Source of the DNA: Pseudoflavonifractor intestinihominis
Lineage (GTDB): Bacteria > Bacillota > Clostridia > Oscillospirales > Oscillospiraceae
DNA: 63,686 nt
Direction of reading: 5' to 3'
Assembly: GCF_040096055.1 (NCBI RefSeq)
Contig: NZ_JBBMFK010000023.1
Location: 1 to 63,686, forward strand
The notes beneath the pieces are model-generated. The model saw only the letters and a program-made list of their open reading frames with translations. It ran no database searches and was not told where the DNA came from. Numbering within the stretch: position 1 is the stretch's first letter; the number at the start of each line of letters is the position of its first letter. Made by a program: the position numbers and the translations under genes. Positions 41,719-51,228 of this stretch are shown here, piece by piece.

Positions 41719-43212
41719 ATCCAGTACCACCACGGGGCTGTTTTTTAAGATTGCCCTGGCAATGGCAATGCGCTGGCGCTCCCCACCGGACAGGCTCCCG
41801 CCGCCGTCTCCCACCAGCGTATCATATCCCTTCGGCAGGGCAGAAATAAATTCATGGCAGCTCGCCTGCTTTGCGGCGCTTACAATTTCTTCGTCCGTCG
41901 CCCCCGGTTTCCCCATGCGGATATTTTCCTTCACGGACAGATGAAACAGAAAATTGTCCTGGGACACATAAGCCACGGTATCCATGACCTGCGATAAGGG
42001 AATATTCCGCACGTCCATGCCGCCAATCTGTACTTCTCCGCTGTCCGCCTCCCAGAAAGAAGCGATGAGGCGCGCCGCCGTTGACTTGCCTGAGCCGGAG
42101 GGTCCCACAATCGCCGTCATCCCACCCGGTACGGCATCAAAGCTAATCTGGTGCAATACCTCCGTATTTCCATATCCGAAGCAAACATTCCGGAAAGATA
42201 TATGAGAATTAGGAAGTGTTACCCGTTCCTCCGGCCGTTGCATTTCCTCTGTTTCCAAAAGCCCGGCAATCTCTTTAACCGTGGAATCCACCATGGCAAG
42301 ACTGTCCGTATATTGCAGTGCCTGGATCAGTGGCTTGACTAATCCAAGGGCGAGGATCACACAGGTAATCAAAACCGGCGTTTCCAGGCTGCCCTGTATA
42401 TACAGATAGGCACCTAAAGGCAATACGCCCAGCAGACAGGACGGCATAATAGAAATACCCGCCACATAAAAGCTGTTGGTCTGCTTAAACCAGGTCGTCT
42501 TTGCCGCTTCATTTTCTGTTACAGCATCCATATACCTGCCATAAGAGGCAGTGCTCTGGTTAAAAGCTTTGATGACTTCAATGCCGCCGATATATTCCAC
42601 AATGGCGGCATCCATATTTTTCCCCGCAGTCAGTACACGGTCATACCGCTTTGCATAGTCCTTCATCATCCCCATGTAGCACACAAGACCAATAGGGATT
42701 GTAATCAGCGAAATCAAGGCAATGCGCCAGTCCAGGATAAAAAGATATACCATCATCAGAAGCGGGACAAGAATATTCGCTGTCAGCTCCGGTATCATGT
42801 GTGCCAGCGGCAGCTCCAGCTTTTCCACCGTATCCACCAGCAGGGTCTTGAATTTACCGGAAGGTGTATCCAGAATATAACCCATGGGCACACGGGAGAG
42901 CTTCGCTGTTAATTCCGTCCGGATATTCTTTAAAATCGTAAAAGCCGAGCGATGGCTGAGTATGGTAGAAACCGTTCCAAACCAGGTGCTCCCCAGATAG
43001 CCCAGAAGTGCGGCAAGCGCCCAGAAACCAATGGGGATAAGGTCATAATTTTGACCGCATATCTGGATCACAATCTGTGAAACCGCAAAATAGGGTACAA
43101 TCCCGCACACAGAGCCAAGTACCGCCAGTAAGACAGAGGCTGCCATTTTCCCTTTGCACTGTGTTGCAAACCGCAGGACCCAACTGAATGTGTTATTTTT
43201 TTCCTGTTCCAT
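41705..43212 (-). pseudogene. ABC transporter (exporter-fold, siderophore-importer-like), truncated by ICE insertion
   Basis: About 500 residues of a fused membrane/ATPase ABC protein: six helices to about residue 290, Walker A GPSGSGKST, signature LSGGERQRIAIARAI, and Walker B VVVLDEATA. It then runs into foreign codons (…SFFYTQLCA, stop at 41677) instead of the normal switch His region. About 70 C-terminal residues are missing. The fold and the ECF/iron-box context suggest a YbtP/IrtA-like importer, which would normally be followed by a second half-transporter. The missing end should lie at the other ICE boundary. Confidence 0.82.
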
Positions 43213-44665
43213 TTCCTGCTCCTTTCATTTTTTCTAAAACCGTTCCGCGCATGGTTCCGGATAAATCATCTGATATTTTCCCATCCTCTAAGACCAGCAC
43301 ACGAGAGCAAATCGTCTGGATAAATTCATAATCATGGGTAATAATCAGCAGTATCTTCCCCTGTGCGGACAATTCTTTTGCAAGCCTCCCCACCTCCTGC
43401 ATACTTTTTAAATCAAGCCCACTGGTGGGTTCGTCAAAAATCAATAACTCCTTTTCGCAAAGTAGACTGACCGCTACGGCAAGGCGCTGCTTTTGTCCCC
43501 CCGAAAGGGAGAGAGGGTGCCGGTCTTTGAAATCCAACAGATCAAGCCATTCAAGTGCCTTTTCAACGGCTGCGGTGTCTGGGGCTTTCACACCAAGCAA
43601 ACACTCAGCTTCTACGCTGTCCGTAAACAGTTGATGCCCCACATCTTGCATAACCATGTAAGAACACTTTCTCCGCTGTTTCTCCGCGAGAGCCTTTCCC
43701 TGCAGCAATACAGTCCCACTATCATTTTTTTGTAATCCGCACAAGACACGGGCAAGCGTTGTTTTTCCCACACCGTTTTTCCCAACAACAGCAATGACTT
43801 CTCCGCCATGAGCAGTAAAACTCAGATCTTGAAAGATTGTCTGTTTTCCAAGACGGACTGATATTCCCTGCACTTCTAACTCATTACTGCTTGTTTTTGG
43901 AGCGATAGCAGTTTTCTTTACATGAGACAGGTTTCTGCACCGAAGCCCCATGGCAAGAATCTCACTTTCAGGCAATGCCTGAAAATCGGTAAGCGTCATA
44001 TCCTTCAGAATTTTCCCTCCGTGCATATAAACAACACGATCTGCAACATCCATCAGATACCAGAGCCTGTGTTCCGCAATAATAATCGTTTTTCCCTGCG
44101 CTTTCACTCTTTGAAGCAGATCAGTCAGCTCTTCAATGGCTCCCATATCCAAATTAGAGGATGGTTCGTCTAAGACAAAGATTTCTGACTCCGTTGCATA
44201 AACAGAAGCAAAAGCGATCTTCTGTTTCTCACCGCCTGAAAGTTCAAAAATATTTCTTTTACGGAGTGCAGACAAATTTAATTCACGGCTGGTTTTCTCA
44301 AGGCACATTTTTAATTTCTCTTGTGGTAAGGCTCGATTCTCCAAACCAAACACAATCTCACTGTCTGTATCTGTATTAAAAAACTGTGTGCGTGGGTTCT
44401 GAAAAACAGAGCCTACATAGTCTGAAATATCCGCAATATCTGTTTTCGTTACATCCAGCCCACATACAGAAATTTCACCTGACAGTTCTCCACTGAAAAA
44501 ATGTGGAATAAGCCCGTTAATCAAGCGTGTAATTGTAGTCTTTCCACAGCCGCTTTCCCCGCACAGCAAAACACATTGCCCTTTGGGAATCTCAAGAGAA
44601 ACATTATGCAGCCCATTATTCTCCTGCCCGTCATAAGAAAAGGAAACGTTTTTTAAAGAAATCAT
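43193..44665 (-). CDS. Energy-coupling factor transporter ATPase, two fused domains (EcfA-EcfA')
   Basis: A 490-residue protein with two ATPase domains. The first has GESGCGKTT, LSGGEKQKIAFA and FVLDEPSSNLDM. The second has GKNGVGKTT, LSGGQKQRLAVA and LIFDEPTSGLDL. This is the fused EcfA1-EcfA2 type that drives group II ECF importers. ATG 44665 overlaps the EcfT stop (ATGA), so translation is coupled. It overlaps the next ABC gene by 20 bases. Confidence 0.92.
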   Translation of the reverse strand: MISLKNVSFSYDGQENNGLHNVSLEIPKGQCVLLCGESGCGKTTITRLINGLIPHFFSGELSGEISVCGLDVTKTDIADISDYVGSVFQNPRTQFFNTDTDSEIVFGLENRALPQEKLKMCLEKTSRELNLSALRKRNIFELSGGEKQKIAFASVYATESEIFVLDEPSSNLDMGAIEELTDLLQRVKAQGKTIIIAEHRLWYLMDVADRVVYMHGGKILKDMTLTDFQALPESEILAMGLRCRNLSHVKKTAIAPKTSSNELEVQGISVRLGKQTIFQDLSFTAHGGEVIAVVGKNGVGKTTLARVLCGLQKNDSGTVLLQGKALAEKQRRKCSYMVMQDVGHQLFTDSVEAECLLGVKAPDTAAVEKALEWLDLLDFKDRHPLSLSGGQKQRLAVAVSLLCEKELLIFDEPTSGLDLKSMQEVGRLAKELSAQGKILLIITHDYEFIQTICSRVLVLEDGKISDDLSGTMRGTVLEKMKGAGNGTGKK

Positions 44666-45363
44666 CAGAACCACCCCTTTCCATTTGCCAGGAACGCAAG
44701 AAGAATCACGGTTATATACGCAACCAAAACCAGCATATCCATCACATGAAAACGAACGGTCTCCATGCAGGTACGTCTTTGTACATGATCAATGCCTCTT
44801 GTAATGGCTGCCTGTGTAATTTCATCCGATATTTTAGAAGCAGATACCAGCATGGGGACATAAACATACTCCATCGTCCGCATAGGATGGCGGAGAATCC
44901 CTGCGGCTGTTACAGGTATTCCCCGCAGAGCCATTGCATCCTTAATCGAATTCCATTCTTCCCCCATCGTAGGAAAATACCTCAGAGTGATAGAAAGAGA
45001 AATCGTGAACCCTTTCGGCAAGCGGAGCTTTCCAACCGCAGCTAAAAATTCGCTGACACGCGTGGTAGAAATAAGCAGACTCCCTAACATAAAACAGGGG
45101 ATCAGCTTGCGAATGTAAACTGCAAACATATAAATAATGCCGCCAGCACTCACTGGCAATAAAGGAACAAGCCAAAGCTGAATTGCCAGTAAGGCAAGAA
45201 ACAATGCTGCATATTTTAAAGACGTATAAATCTTCTTTGTACTGAGCAACAGTAAAAAAGGTAATGCAGCAAAAATACACTCAATCGTAATACTCCCGTT
45301 CAGAAAGACGGAAATACTGGTTATAGCTAAAATAAGTAATTTTGTGCGGGGATCTATCTTCAT
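44665..45363 (-). CDS. ECF transporter T component (EcfT)
   Basis: A 232-residue membrane protein with about five to six helices and two Ala/Thr-Arg-Gly coupling motifs (AMALRGI near 142 and AAITRGID near 186) that contact the ATPases. It belongs to the CbiQ/EcfT family. It lies directly after the S-component gene with no gap. Confidence 0.9.
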   Translation of the reverse strand: MKIDPRTKLLILAITSISVFLNGSITIECIFAALPFLLLLSTKKIYTSLKYAALFLALLAIQLWLVPLLPVSAGGIIYMFAVYIRKLIPCFMLGSLLISTTRVSEFLAAVGKLRLPKGFTISLSITLRYFPTMGEEWNSIKDAMALRGIPVTAAGILRHPMRTMEYVYVPMLVSASKISDEITQAAITRGIDHVQRRTCMETVRFHVMDMLVLVAYITVILLAFLANGKGWF

Positions 45364-45963
45364 TTAAACAATCCCCGCCTTTTCAAAATGCTTTTTCAAC
45401 AGTTTTTTGCCAATAAAGCCGCCAATGAAAGCACAGAGAATTGTCCCAATCAGCATCGCCGGGATGGCCCACCAGTTTGCGCCAATAGAATCAATTACAC
45501 CAGCGAAAGAAGATACATCTCCTTTTTTGCTCATAAACTCGTCAAACTGCGCAGGCATAATAGCCATTGGAACATAGGCTCCCATAGGAGATAACGCAAA
45601 TAAGCAATAAGCCGTCATATTTCTTTTAAAAGATTTAAATCCACCGGACGCGCAGATAAAATCTGCGATAATACCTAACACCACAAAAAATGCTGACATC
45701 ATCCAGAACATCCCGGTAATGAACAAAAGAATACCCGAAATAATTCCAAGAATTGTGATAGCCCCTCTTTTAGGAATTTTTGCTATATAGAGCATAAATA
45801 CGGTTCCTGTAAACAAAGCTACGATCATTGGCATGAACGGGAAAGTAATGGGCGTCATCTGCGCAATTCCACCGATGATAAATGCGACAGCCGAATAAAT
45901 AAGCGAGAAGATACCGACGGAAATAAAATCCCGTGTTTGCAGTTTCTGTGATTTTTTGTTCAT
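45364..45963 (-). CDS. ECF S component (MptD family)
   Basis: A 199-residue membrane protein with six predicted helices (IGIFSLIYSAVAFIIGGI, FMPMIVALFTGTVFMLYIA, ILGIISGILLFITGMFWMM and others). It starts with a short soluble leader and matches the MptD-family S components. The substrate cannot be read from sequence. The DtxR-type box in its promoter and the adjacent ABC importer suggest a metal chelate or siderophore. Confidence 0.82.
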   Translation of the reverse strand: MNKKSQKLQTRDFISVGIFSLIYSAVAFIIGGIAQMTPITFPFMPMIVALFTGTVFMLYIAKIPKRGAITILGIISGILLFITGMFWMMSAFFVVLGIIADFICASGGFKSFKRNMTAYCLFALSPMGAYVPMAIMPAQFDEFMSKKGDVSSFAGVIDSIGANWWAIPAMLIGTILCAFIGGFIGKKLLKKHFEKAGIV

Positions 45964-45987
45964 GATAATAACCTCCTGATTTTTTAG

Positions 45988-46006
45988 TTAGGTGAAGCTA
46001 ACCTTT
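45988..46006 (-). promoter_or_regulatory. DtxR/IdeR-type iron box upstream of the ECF operon
   Basis: TTAGGTGAAGCTAACCTTT matches 15 of 19 positions of the known DtxR/IdeR consensus, counting the C/G position as a match. It keeps both conserved arms (TTAGGT and CTAACCT). It lies 12 bases upstream of the AGGAGG site for the S-component gene, where a bound repressor would block transcription when iron is plentiful. Confidence 0.6.
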
Positions 46007-46023
46007 AGAGTGAAAATTAAGGC

Positions 46024-46641
46024 TCATTTGAGCCTTAACATGCCTTCCCAGCCGCAGTTAAAGAAAGTGGCAAGCTCATTTACATATTGAATTGCGTGTT
46101 CTCTCGTCATATCATGAGCCACCGTTTCAAAAACAGCGGTGAAATAGGCGCTTGTAATCATGTGGTGAAGTTCACGGCTGACAGTCCCCTCCAGCTTACC
46201 AAGCTGTCGAAGCCGTTCATAATAAAGTTCTGTCTGGGTAACTTCAATTTCTACCAGATCATGAATATAACTGGAGTACTTTGTTCCTTCGGAACAGCAT
46301 ATCACCAATTTGAAAGCATCAAAATTGTCGTAGATAAAATTGATAAAATGATTTAAATAATCTGTTGATAATTCTCTGCTTTGAGCCGCTTTATCCTCCG
46401 GAATCAACTCGAAATGTGCCTGCTGCGCCGCCTTGAACTGCTCCATCAGACCATCTGCAGGCTCGGAGACCAGCGCCTCAAAAAGCGCTGCTTTGTCCGG
46501 ATAATATCCATAAAACGCCCCCTGAGTAAAGCCAGCTTCCTTAACGATACCGCGCAGGGAGGCCCCCCTAAAACCTTTAGCAAGAAACTCTTTTTTCCCA
46601 ATTTCCAATATTTTATTTTGGGTTGCAGAACACTCCGTCAT
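46024..46641 (-). CDS. TetR-family transcriptional regulator
   Basis: A 205-residue regulator. The N-terminal HTH contains LAKGFRGASLRGIVKEAGFTQGAFYGYYPDK, and the C-terminal ligand domain is typical in length. The start ATG 46641 (MTECSATQNK) follows AAGGAGAG. Strongly repeated dyads upstream (46686-46724) suggest autoregulation. It heads the ECF/ABC operon, 60 bases before the S-component gene. Confidence 0.88.
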   Translation of the reverse strand: MTECSATQNKILEIGKKEFLAKGFRGASLRGIVKEAGFTQGAFYGYYPDKAALFEALVSEPADGLMEQFKAAQQAHFELIPEDKAAQSRELSTDYLNHFINFIYDNFDAFKLVICCSEGTKYSSYIHDLVEIEVTQTELYYERLRQLGKLEGTVSRELHHMITSAYFTAVFETVAHDMTREHAIQYVNELATFFNCGWEGMLRLK

Positions 46642-46685
46642 AAAACCACTCTCCTTATAGCAACCATATAGCATACCCGAACAGC

Positions 46686-46724
46686 ATATCAGTGATATAT
46701 ATCGCTGATATATACCACTGATAT
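46686..46724. promoter_or_regulatory. Operator repeats upstream of the TetR gene
   Basis: ATATCAGTG (686-694) and CACTGATAT (716-724) are perfect outer arms. Between them is a further ATCGCTGATAT copy, giving three TCAGTGATAT-type half sites spaced by about one to two helical turns. This is a typical TetR-family operator design. Confidence 0.6.
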
Positions 46725-46815
46725 AATAGCAGGTAGCATTTGAAATGTCAAGTTCATTTTTTCAAAAAAGAAGTTCGCAAGCAATGCTTGTGGCTATCCA
46801 GATAGCCCCACGCGC

Positions 46816-46842
46816 TTGTTGAGGGAAGTCCCCCAAGCCCCC
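46816..46842 (+). promoter_or_regulatory. oriT-like palindrome, copy D (decayed element)
   Basis: TTGTTGAGGGAAGTCCCCCA followed by AGCCCCC resembles the TTGTTGGGGA…TCCCCAAACCC core at 32383-32408 and 59261-59287. It lies beyond the end of a relaxase remnant rather than upstream of a mobC, so it is probably a relic. Confidence 0.45.
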
Positions 46843-46905
46843 TTGGAACACAGATTTTCAATCTGTGGCTGCGCGTTTTTGCAAACGCTTTTGACCGCGA
46901 CCAGC

Positions 46906-47271
46906 TCACCGCTGGCCGTGGTCTTTTTCTTTTTCAACATCCTGTTCTACCTCCATTTTCAGCACTCGATCTACATTTGCCTTTGCCGTTAAAAGCTCCC
47001 GCATTTCCTCACGGGAACGCCGGTACTCGGCATAGGTCTTTTTCTTTTCTTCCAGCAATTTCGCGTACTCCGTCTGCAACTCTTTGACCTTGGGCAGCTT
47101 CTTGACGCCCATCTCATCAAAGGCCTTCTTAGCAGCTTGGTGGAGCAGAATTTCTTCCTCATGTTCCTCCCGGAATTTCTTAGAGTAACCCGCTTTACGG
47201 TATGCTACATAAACCTCACGGGTCTTGGCATAATTTACGATGTGAGTACGCAGAACAGCAATCTCTGCCAT
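46906..47271 (-). pseudogene. Relaxase C-terminal remnant
   Basis: 121 residues, mostly coiled coil (VKELQTEYAKLLEEKKKTYAEYRRSREEM…KANVDRVLKMEVE), matching the tails of the relaxases at 30732-32066 and 59783-61408 (compare KLDEEKERLYEKYGEVKKEL and VKRNIDQILRR). The nuclease domain is absent; the frame opens without a relaxase start. It is evidence of an older ICE or mobilizable element in this place. Confidence 0.7.
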
Positions 47272-47321
47272 GCGCTTTTCAGCCGCTTGAAAAATCAGGC
47301 CCTTTTTTCGTGATTAGTAGG

Positions 47322-47343
47322 GTAGTGTCGCACTACTTTTTTT
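47322..47343 (+). terminator. Small terminator
   Basis: GTAGTG (322-327), TCG, CACTAC (331-336), then seven T. A compact rho-independent terminator on the plus strand between relaxase remnant and tnpV. No plus-strand gene is visible in front of it. Confidence 0.6.
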
Positions 47344-47442
47344 ACTGAAAAATAATCCTTACTTTTCCTGCAAGACAACAATTCATTCATGTTTTGTCGT
47401 ACAAGAAGTGAGCGCCAGGTGTTCTCCGGCGCTCACTTACTC

Positions 47443-47796
47443 CTACTGGAATACCAGCTCTATCAAAATCATTTCTTCCGCCTGTGCTTTCAGCGTGTTC
47501 ATCAGTCCCACCCAGCGCATGGGGTCACGGGCTTTCAGTTCCTCGGTGACGCCTGCCGCCTCCATCATGCGGGGCAGCATGGCGTCCATCCGTTCACGCG
47601 CCGCCCGGTCAATCTCCAACAGGTGCGGGTACAGCTTTTCGCTCAATATCAAGCTGCTGTAAAGGCCGGGCCGGTGTTCCTTCAGGTAGCGTTGCCGCAT
47701 ACGGCCATACTTGCCAATGGGGGCCTCCGGCTGCTCGGACAGCTTCAGGTCGGGGATGTAGTAATCCCCGCAGCGGGTGTAAGTCAATTCGTTCAT
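47443..47796 (-). CDS. tnpV: Transposon-encoded protein TnpV
   Basis: A 117-residue protein (MNELTYTRCGDYYIPDLKLSEQP…IGKYGRMRQRYLKEHRPGLY) matching TnpV, known from Tn4451-type elements beside the recombinase gene; its role is unclear. The start ATG 47796 follows AAAGGAGGACGAAC. It lies 26 bases after the truncated recombinase gene on the same strand. It looks intact although the recombinase is not. Confidence 0.82.
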   Translation of the reverse strand: MNELTYTRCGDYYIPDLKLSEQPEAPIGKYGRMRQRYLKEHRPGLYSSLILSEKLYPHLLEIDRAARERMDAMLPRMMEAAGVTEELKARDPMRWVGLMNTLKAQAEEMILIELVFQ

Positions 47797-47822
47797 GTTC
47801 GTCCTCCTTTGCACTGTGATGG

Positions 47823-49322
47823 TTAAACTGCGGCGCTGGCCGATACGATGGCCTTGCGCGGCTCCTGCCTGGGTAACTGACTGACGGTGGTAAAAATGCC
47901 CTTTTCCATGTCCTCGGCCCGGATCGCGGCCTTTGCCGCCTCCACTTGCGCCTTGCGCTTGGCGTTGTAGCGTTCCTCCCATTCCTTCTGCTTGCCGTTG
48001 GCCTTGCGGCGCAAGTAGTTCTGGTGAAGCCTGTCCTTGCGTTCCTCCTTCTTCCGCAGTTCTTCCTGTTCCTCCGGGGTCAGGGGAACAGGCTGCAAGG
48101 CGGGTGGGATATACCGGCCCACAAAATTGAAGTAGATTTCAACCTCCTGCGTGGTGTCCTGGCTGCCTTTGCGGGCGCGTTCATGGACAAGGATTTTCTC
48201 TACAAACTCGTTGAGCATGGTATTTGTCAGCGTGTCAAAATTTTCGTACTTGTCAATCAGGGCAATAAACTTCTCCGCAGATTTCCGGCTCTGCTCATAG
48301 CCGGTAACGGCCTTTTCCAGTTCCGTGATTTCCGCATTGAGGGCTTCCTGCTCTTTGGCGTACTGTGCGTCCAGGGCCTCATACCGGGCGTCCGGCAGCT
48401 TACCCAGGGCGTTGTCCTCATAGATTTTGCAAATCAGCCGTTCCAGTTCCCCGGCCCGCTTTTGGGCGGCGGCCAACCGTTTCCGCTTCTTGGATATGTC
48501 GGCGGTCTGCTGGGCGGCCTGCGTTTCCTGGACGGTGCGGATAAACTCGGCCCGGTCATTTTTAGAATACTCCGCGATGGCCCGGAGCATATCGGTTATC
48601 AAGGTCAGGACAGCCTCGGCCCGGATGCGGTGCTGTGTGCCGCAGAGCGTTCCGCATGGGATTTTGCTGTACTGGCTGCAAGTAAACTGTGGGTCACGCT
48701 TGCCGTTATTGACGCGATGGACATACATCTTGCCGCCGCAATCGGCGCAGTACATCAGGCCGGTCAGAGGGTGGGCCTCGCCCCAGCCGTCCGGGTAACG
48801 CCTGACATTTGCCCGGATACGCTGCACATTGTCAAAGGTTTCTTGGTCGATAATGGCCTCATGGGTATTCTCGAAAATCGTCCACTCGCTTTCGTCAACA
48901 TAGTGGCTTTTCTTGTCCTTGAAGTGCTTGCGGGTTTTGAAATTGATGGTGTGGCCCAGGTATTCCCGCTTTTTCAGGATGCTCACAATGGTGGATGATC
49001 CCCAGCCGTAGGGGTCTTTGACCGGCTTCGTCCTGTTTACTCCTTCGTGAAAGCGTGCCAGATGGACAGCGGGGATTTCAACCTTTGCCTCGGACAGCAG
49101 CTTGGAGATTTGATAGGGGCCGTAGCCCTCCATCGTCAGGGAAAAGATACGGCGTACCACTTCGGCGGCTTCTTCGTCCACAAGCCAGTGTTCCCGCTTT
49201 TCATCCCACAGATAGCCGTAGATAACGGTGCCGGTCAGGTGCTTGCCGCTCATGCCTTTGGATTTGAACACGGAGCGGATTTTCCGGCTGGTGTCGCGGG
49301 CGTAAAACTCGTTGAACAGAGG
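47823..49322 (-). pseudogene. Large serine recombinase (TnpX type) lacking its catalytic domain
   Basis: About 490 residues from the recombinase domain (FYARDTSRKIRSVFKSKGMS, then TGTVIYGYLWDEKREHWL) through the zinc ribbon (LMYCADCGGKMYVH) and coiled coil to a Lys-rich C-terminus. The N-terminal resolvase domain with its serine nucleophile, about 150 residues, is missing: the frame meets a stop at 49323-49325, where the sequence changes. It cannot catalyse recombination. It marks the broken edge of an older element next to the ParA arm. Confidence 0.85.
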
Positions 49323-49510
49323 TTATTCGGGAAAGGGAAAGACAAACAAGCAGAAATCCAGTATTCATGCGGGTTTGCGGCGGGATGGCTCCCCAAAAGC
49401 TGAACACAAATAAGACAAGCAGCAATACAATCGCATATCGTTTCTCAGGGAGAATGTTGATTTATGTCACATTCTCCCTTTTTTTATTCCAGAAACGAGG
49501 TGATTGCAAA
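49323..49510. other. Junction and leader before parA
   Basis: This stretch begins at the breakpoint of the recombinase pseudogene and runs to the parA start. It contains no supported gene. A strong terminator occupies 49448-49486; the parA ribosome site AACGAGGTGATTGC follows. Confidence 0.6.
49448..49486 (+). terminator. Rho-independent terminator upstream of parA
   Basis: GGGAGAATGT (448-457) pairs perfectly with ACATTCTCCC (469-478), followed by eight T. It insulates the parA operon from transcription across the junction, or acts as an attenuator just before parA. Confidence 0.8.
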
Positions 49511-50332
49511 GTGAACACACAAATTATCACCATCGCCAACCAGAAAGGCGGCGTTGGTAAGACAACGACCTGTGCCAACCTGGGGATTGGATTGGCACAG
49601 GCTGGAAAGAAAGTGCTGCTGATTGATGGGGACCCGCAAGGCAGCCTGACCATCAGCCTGGGTCATCCCCAACCGGACAAGCTGCCCTTTACCCTGTCTG
49701 ACGCTATGGGCCGTATTCTGATGGATGAACCACTCAAACCCGGCGAGGGCATCCTGCACCACCCGGAAGGCGTTGACCTGATGCCTGCGGACATCCAGCT
49801 TTCCGGCATGGAGGTTTCCCTGGTAAATGCCATGAGCCGTGAGACCATCCTGCGGCAGTATCTGGACACCGTAAAGGGACAGTATTCCCATATCCTGATT
49901 GATTGCCAGCCCTCCCTGGGGATGCTTACGGTCAATGCCCTGGCAGCCGCCAACAGAGTCATAATCCCCGTCCAGGCGGAATATCTGCCCGCCAAGGGTT
50001 TGGAACAGCTGCTCCAAACAGTAAATAAGGTAAAGAGGCAGATTAACCCCAAGCTCCAGATTGACGGCATCCTGCTGACGATGGTGGACAACCGCACCAA
50101 CTTCGCCAAGGAGATCGCCGCCTTACTGCGGGAGACCTACGGCAGCAAAATCAAGGTGTTCGCCACCGAGATTCCCCATTCGGTCCGGGCAAAGGAAATC
50201 AGCGCCGAGGGCAAGAGCATTTTTGCCCATGACCCCAATGGCAAGGTGGCCGAGGGGTACAAAAATCTGACGCAGGAGGTGACGAAACTTGAAAAGCAGC
50301 GCGAAAAAAGTAGAGCTAGCATCGGTAGATGA
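49511..50332 (+). CDS. parA: ParA-type partition ATPase
   Basis: A 273-residue ATPase with the deviant Walker A KGGVGKTT (residues 10-19), a Walker A' region LLIDGDPQGSLTIS and ILIDCQPSLGML. It belongs to the ParA/Soj family that segregates plasmids and ICEs. The GTG start 49511 follows AACGAGGTGATTGCAAA; an ATG further upstream lies across the terminator and is unlikely. It overlaps parB by 44 bases, indicating a parAB operon. Confidence 0.92.
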   Translation: MNTQIITIANQKGGVGKTTTCANLGIGLAQAGKKVLLIDGDPQGSLTISLGHPQPDKLPFTLSDAMGRILMDEPLKPGEGILHHPEGVDLMPADIQLSGMEVSLVNAMSRETILRQYLDTVKGQYSHILIDCQPSLGMLTVNALAAANRVIIPVQAEYLPAKGLEQLLQTVNKVKRQINPKLQIDGILLTMVDNRTNFAKEIAALLRETYGSKIKVFATEIPHSVRAKEISAEGKSIFAHDPNGKVAEGYKNLTQEVTKLEKQREKSRASIGR

Positions 50333-51215
50333 CCTGTTTTCCACCGAGGAAAGCCGTGCCGACGCACAGCGGGAACGGGTGCTGGAAATCCCGCTGTCTG
50401 AGCTGCACCCTTTTAAGAACCATCCGTTCAAAGTCAAGGATGATGAATCCATGATGGAAACTGCGGACAGTATCCGACAGTATGGTGTGCTGGTTCCGGC
50501 GATTGCAAGACCTGACCCGGAGGGCGGCTATGAACTGGTAGCCGGACACAGGCGGCACAGAGCCAGTGAACTGGCTGAGAAAGAAACCATGCCGGTCATT
50601 GTCCGGGATTTGGACGATGACGCTGCCACCATCATCATGGTGGACAGCAACTTGCAGCGTGAAAGCCTGCTACCCAGCGAAAGAGCTTTTGCCTACAAGA
50701 TGAAACTGGAGGCTGTAAAACACCAAGGAGCCAGAACAGATTTAACTTCGGCCCAAGTTGGGCCGAAGTTGACTGCGGCAGAAAAAATCGCAGAGAACAG
50801 CCCGGATAGCAAGTCGCAGATTAAGCGATATATCCGTCTAACGGAGCTGATTCCCAAACTGCTGGATATGGTAGATGAAAAGAAAATCGCCTTTAATCCG
50901 GCCTATGAGCTGTCGTTCCTGAAAAAAGAGGAACAGGTGCAGCTTTTGGACGCGATGGACAGCGAACAGGCCACACCTTCTCTCTCCCAGGCTCAGCGGC
51001 TCAAGAAATTCAGCCAAGAGGGGCATTTATCCATTGATGTGATGCGGGCCATTATGGGCGAGGAAAAGAAAAGCGATCTGGACAAGGTGACATTCACCTC
51101 AGACACCCTGCGGAAGTATTTTCCCAAGAGCTATACTCCGGCAAGGATGCAGGAAACCATTATCAAGCTGTTGGAACAGTGGCAGAAAAAACGCCAACAG
51201 CAACATGAACGCTGA
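50289..51215 (+). CDS. parB: ParB-type partition protein
   Basis: A 308-residue protein with the ParB nuclease-like N-terminus (IPLSELHPFKNHPFKV, ELVAGHRRHRASE), and a central HTH region (LTAAEKIAENSPDSKSQIKR). It has a TTG start (GGAGGTGACGAAACTTG) inside parA. ICE-borne ParAB maintain the element in its circular, replicating form. No parS site was identified by eye. Confidence 0.92.
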   Translation: MKSSAKKVELASVDDLFSTEESRADAQRERVLEIPLSELHPFKNHPFKVKDDESMMETADSIRQYGVLVPAIARPDPEGGYELVAGHRRHRASELAEKETMPVIVRDLDDDAATIIMVDSNLQRESLLPSERAFAYKMKLEAVKHQGARTDLTSAQVGPKLTAAEKIAENSPDSKSQIKRYIRLTELIPKLLDMVDEKKIAFNPAYELSFLKKEEQVQLLDAMDSEQATPSLSQAQRLKKFSQEGHLSIDVMRAIMGEEKKSDLDKVTFTSDTLRKYFPKSYTPARMQETIIKLLEQWQKKRQQQHER

Positions 51216-51228
51216 GAAAGGAGCGCCT

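Noticed and set aside
47946..48998. 350-codon plus-strand frame opposite the recombinase pseudogene
   Set aside because: Antisense to the recognisable recombinase domain and zinc ribbon; composition is that of a GC-rich shadow.
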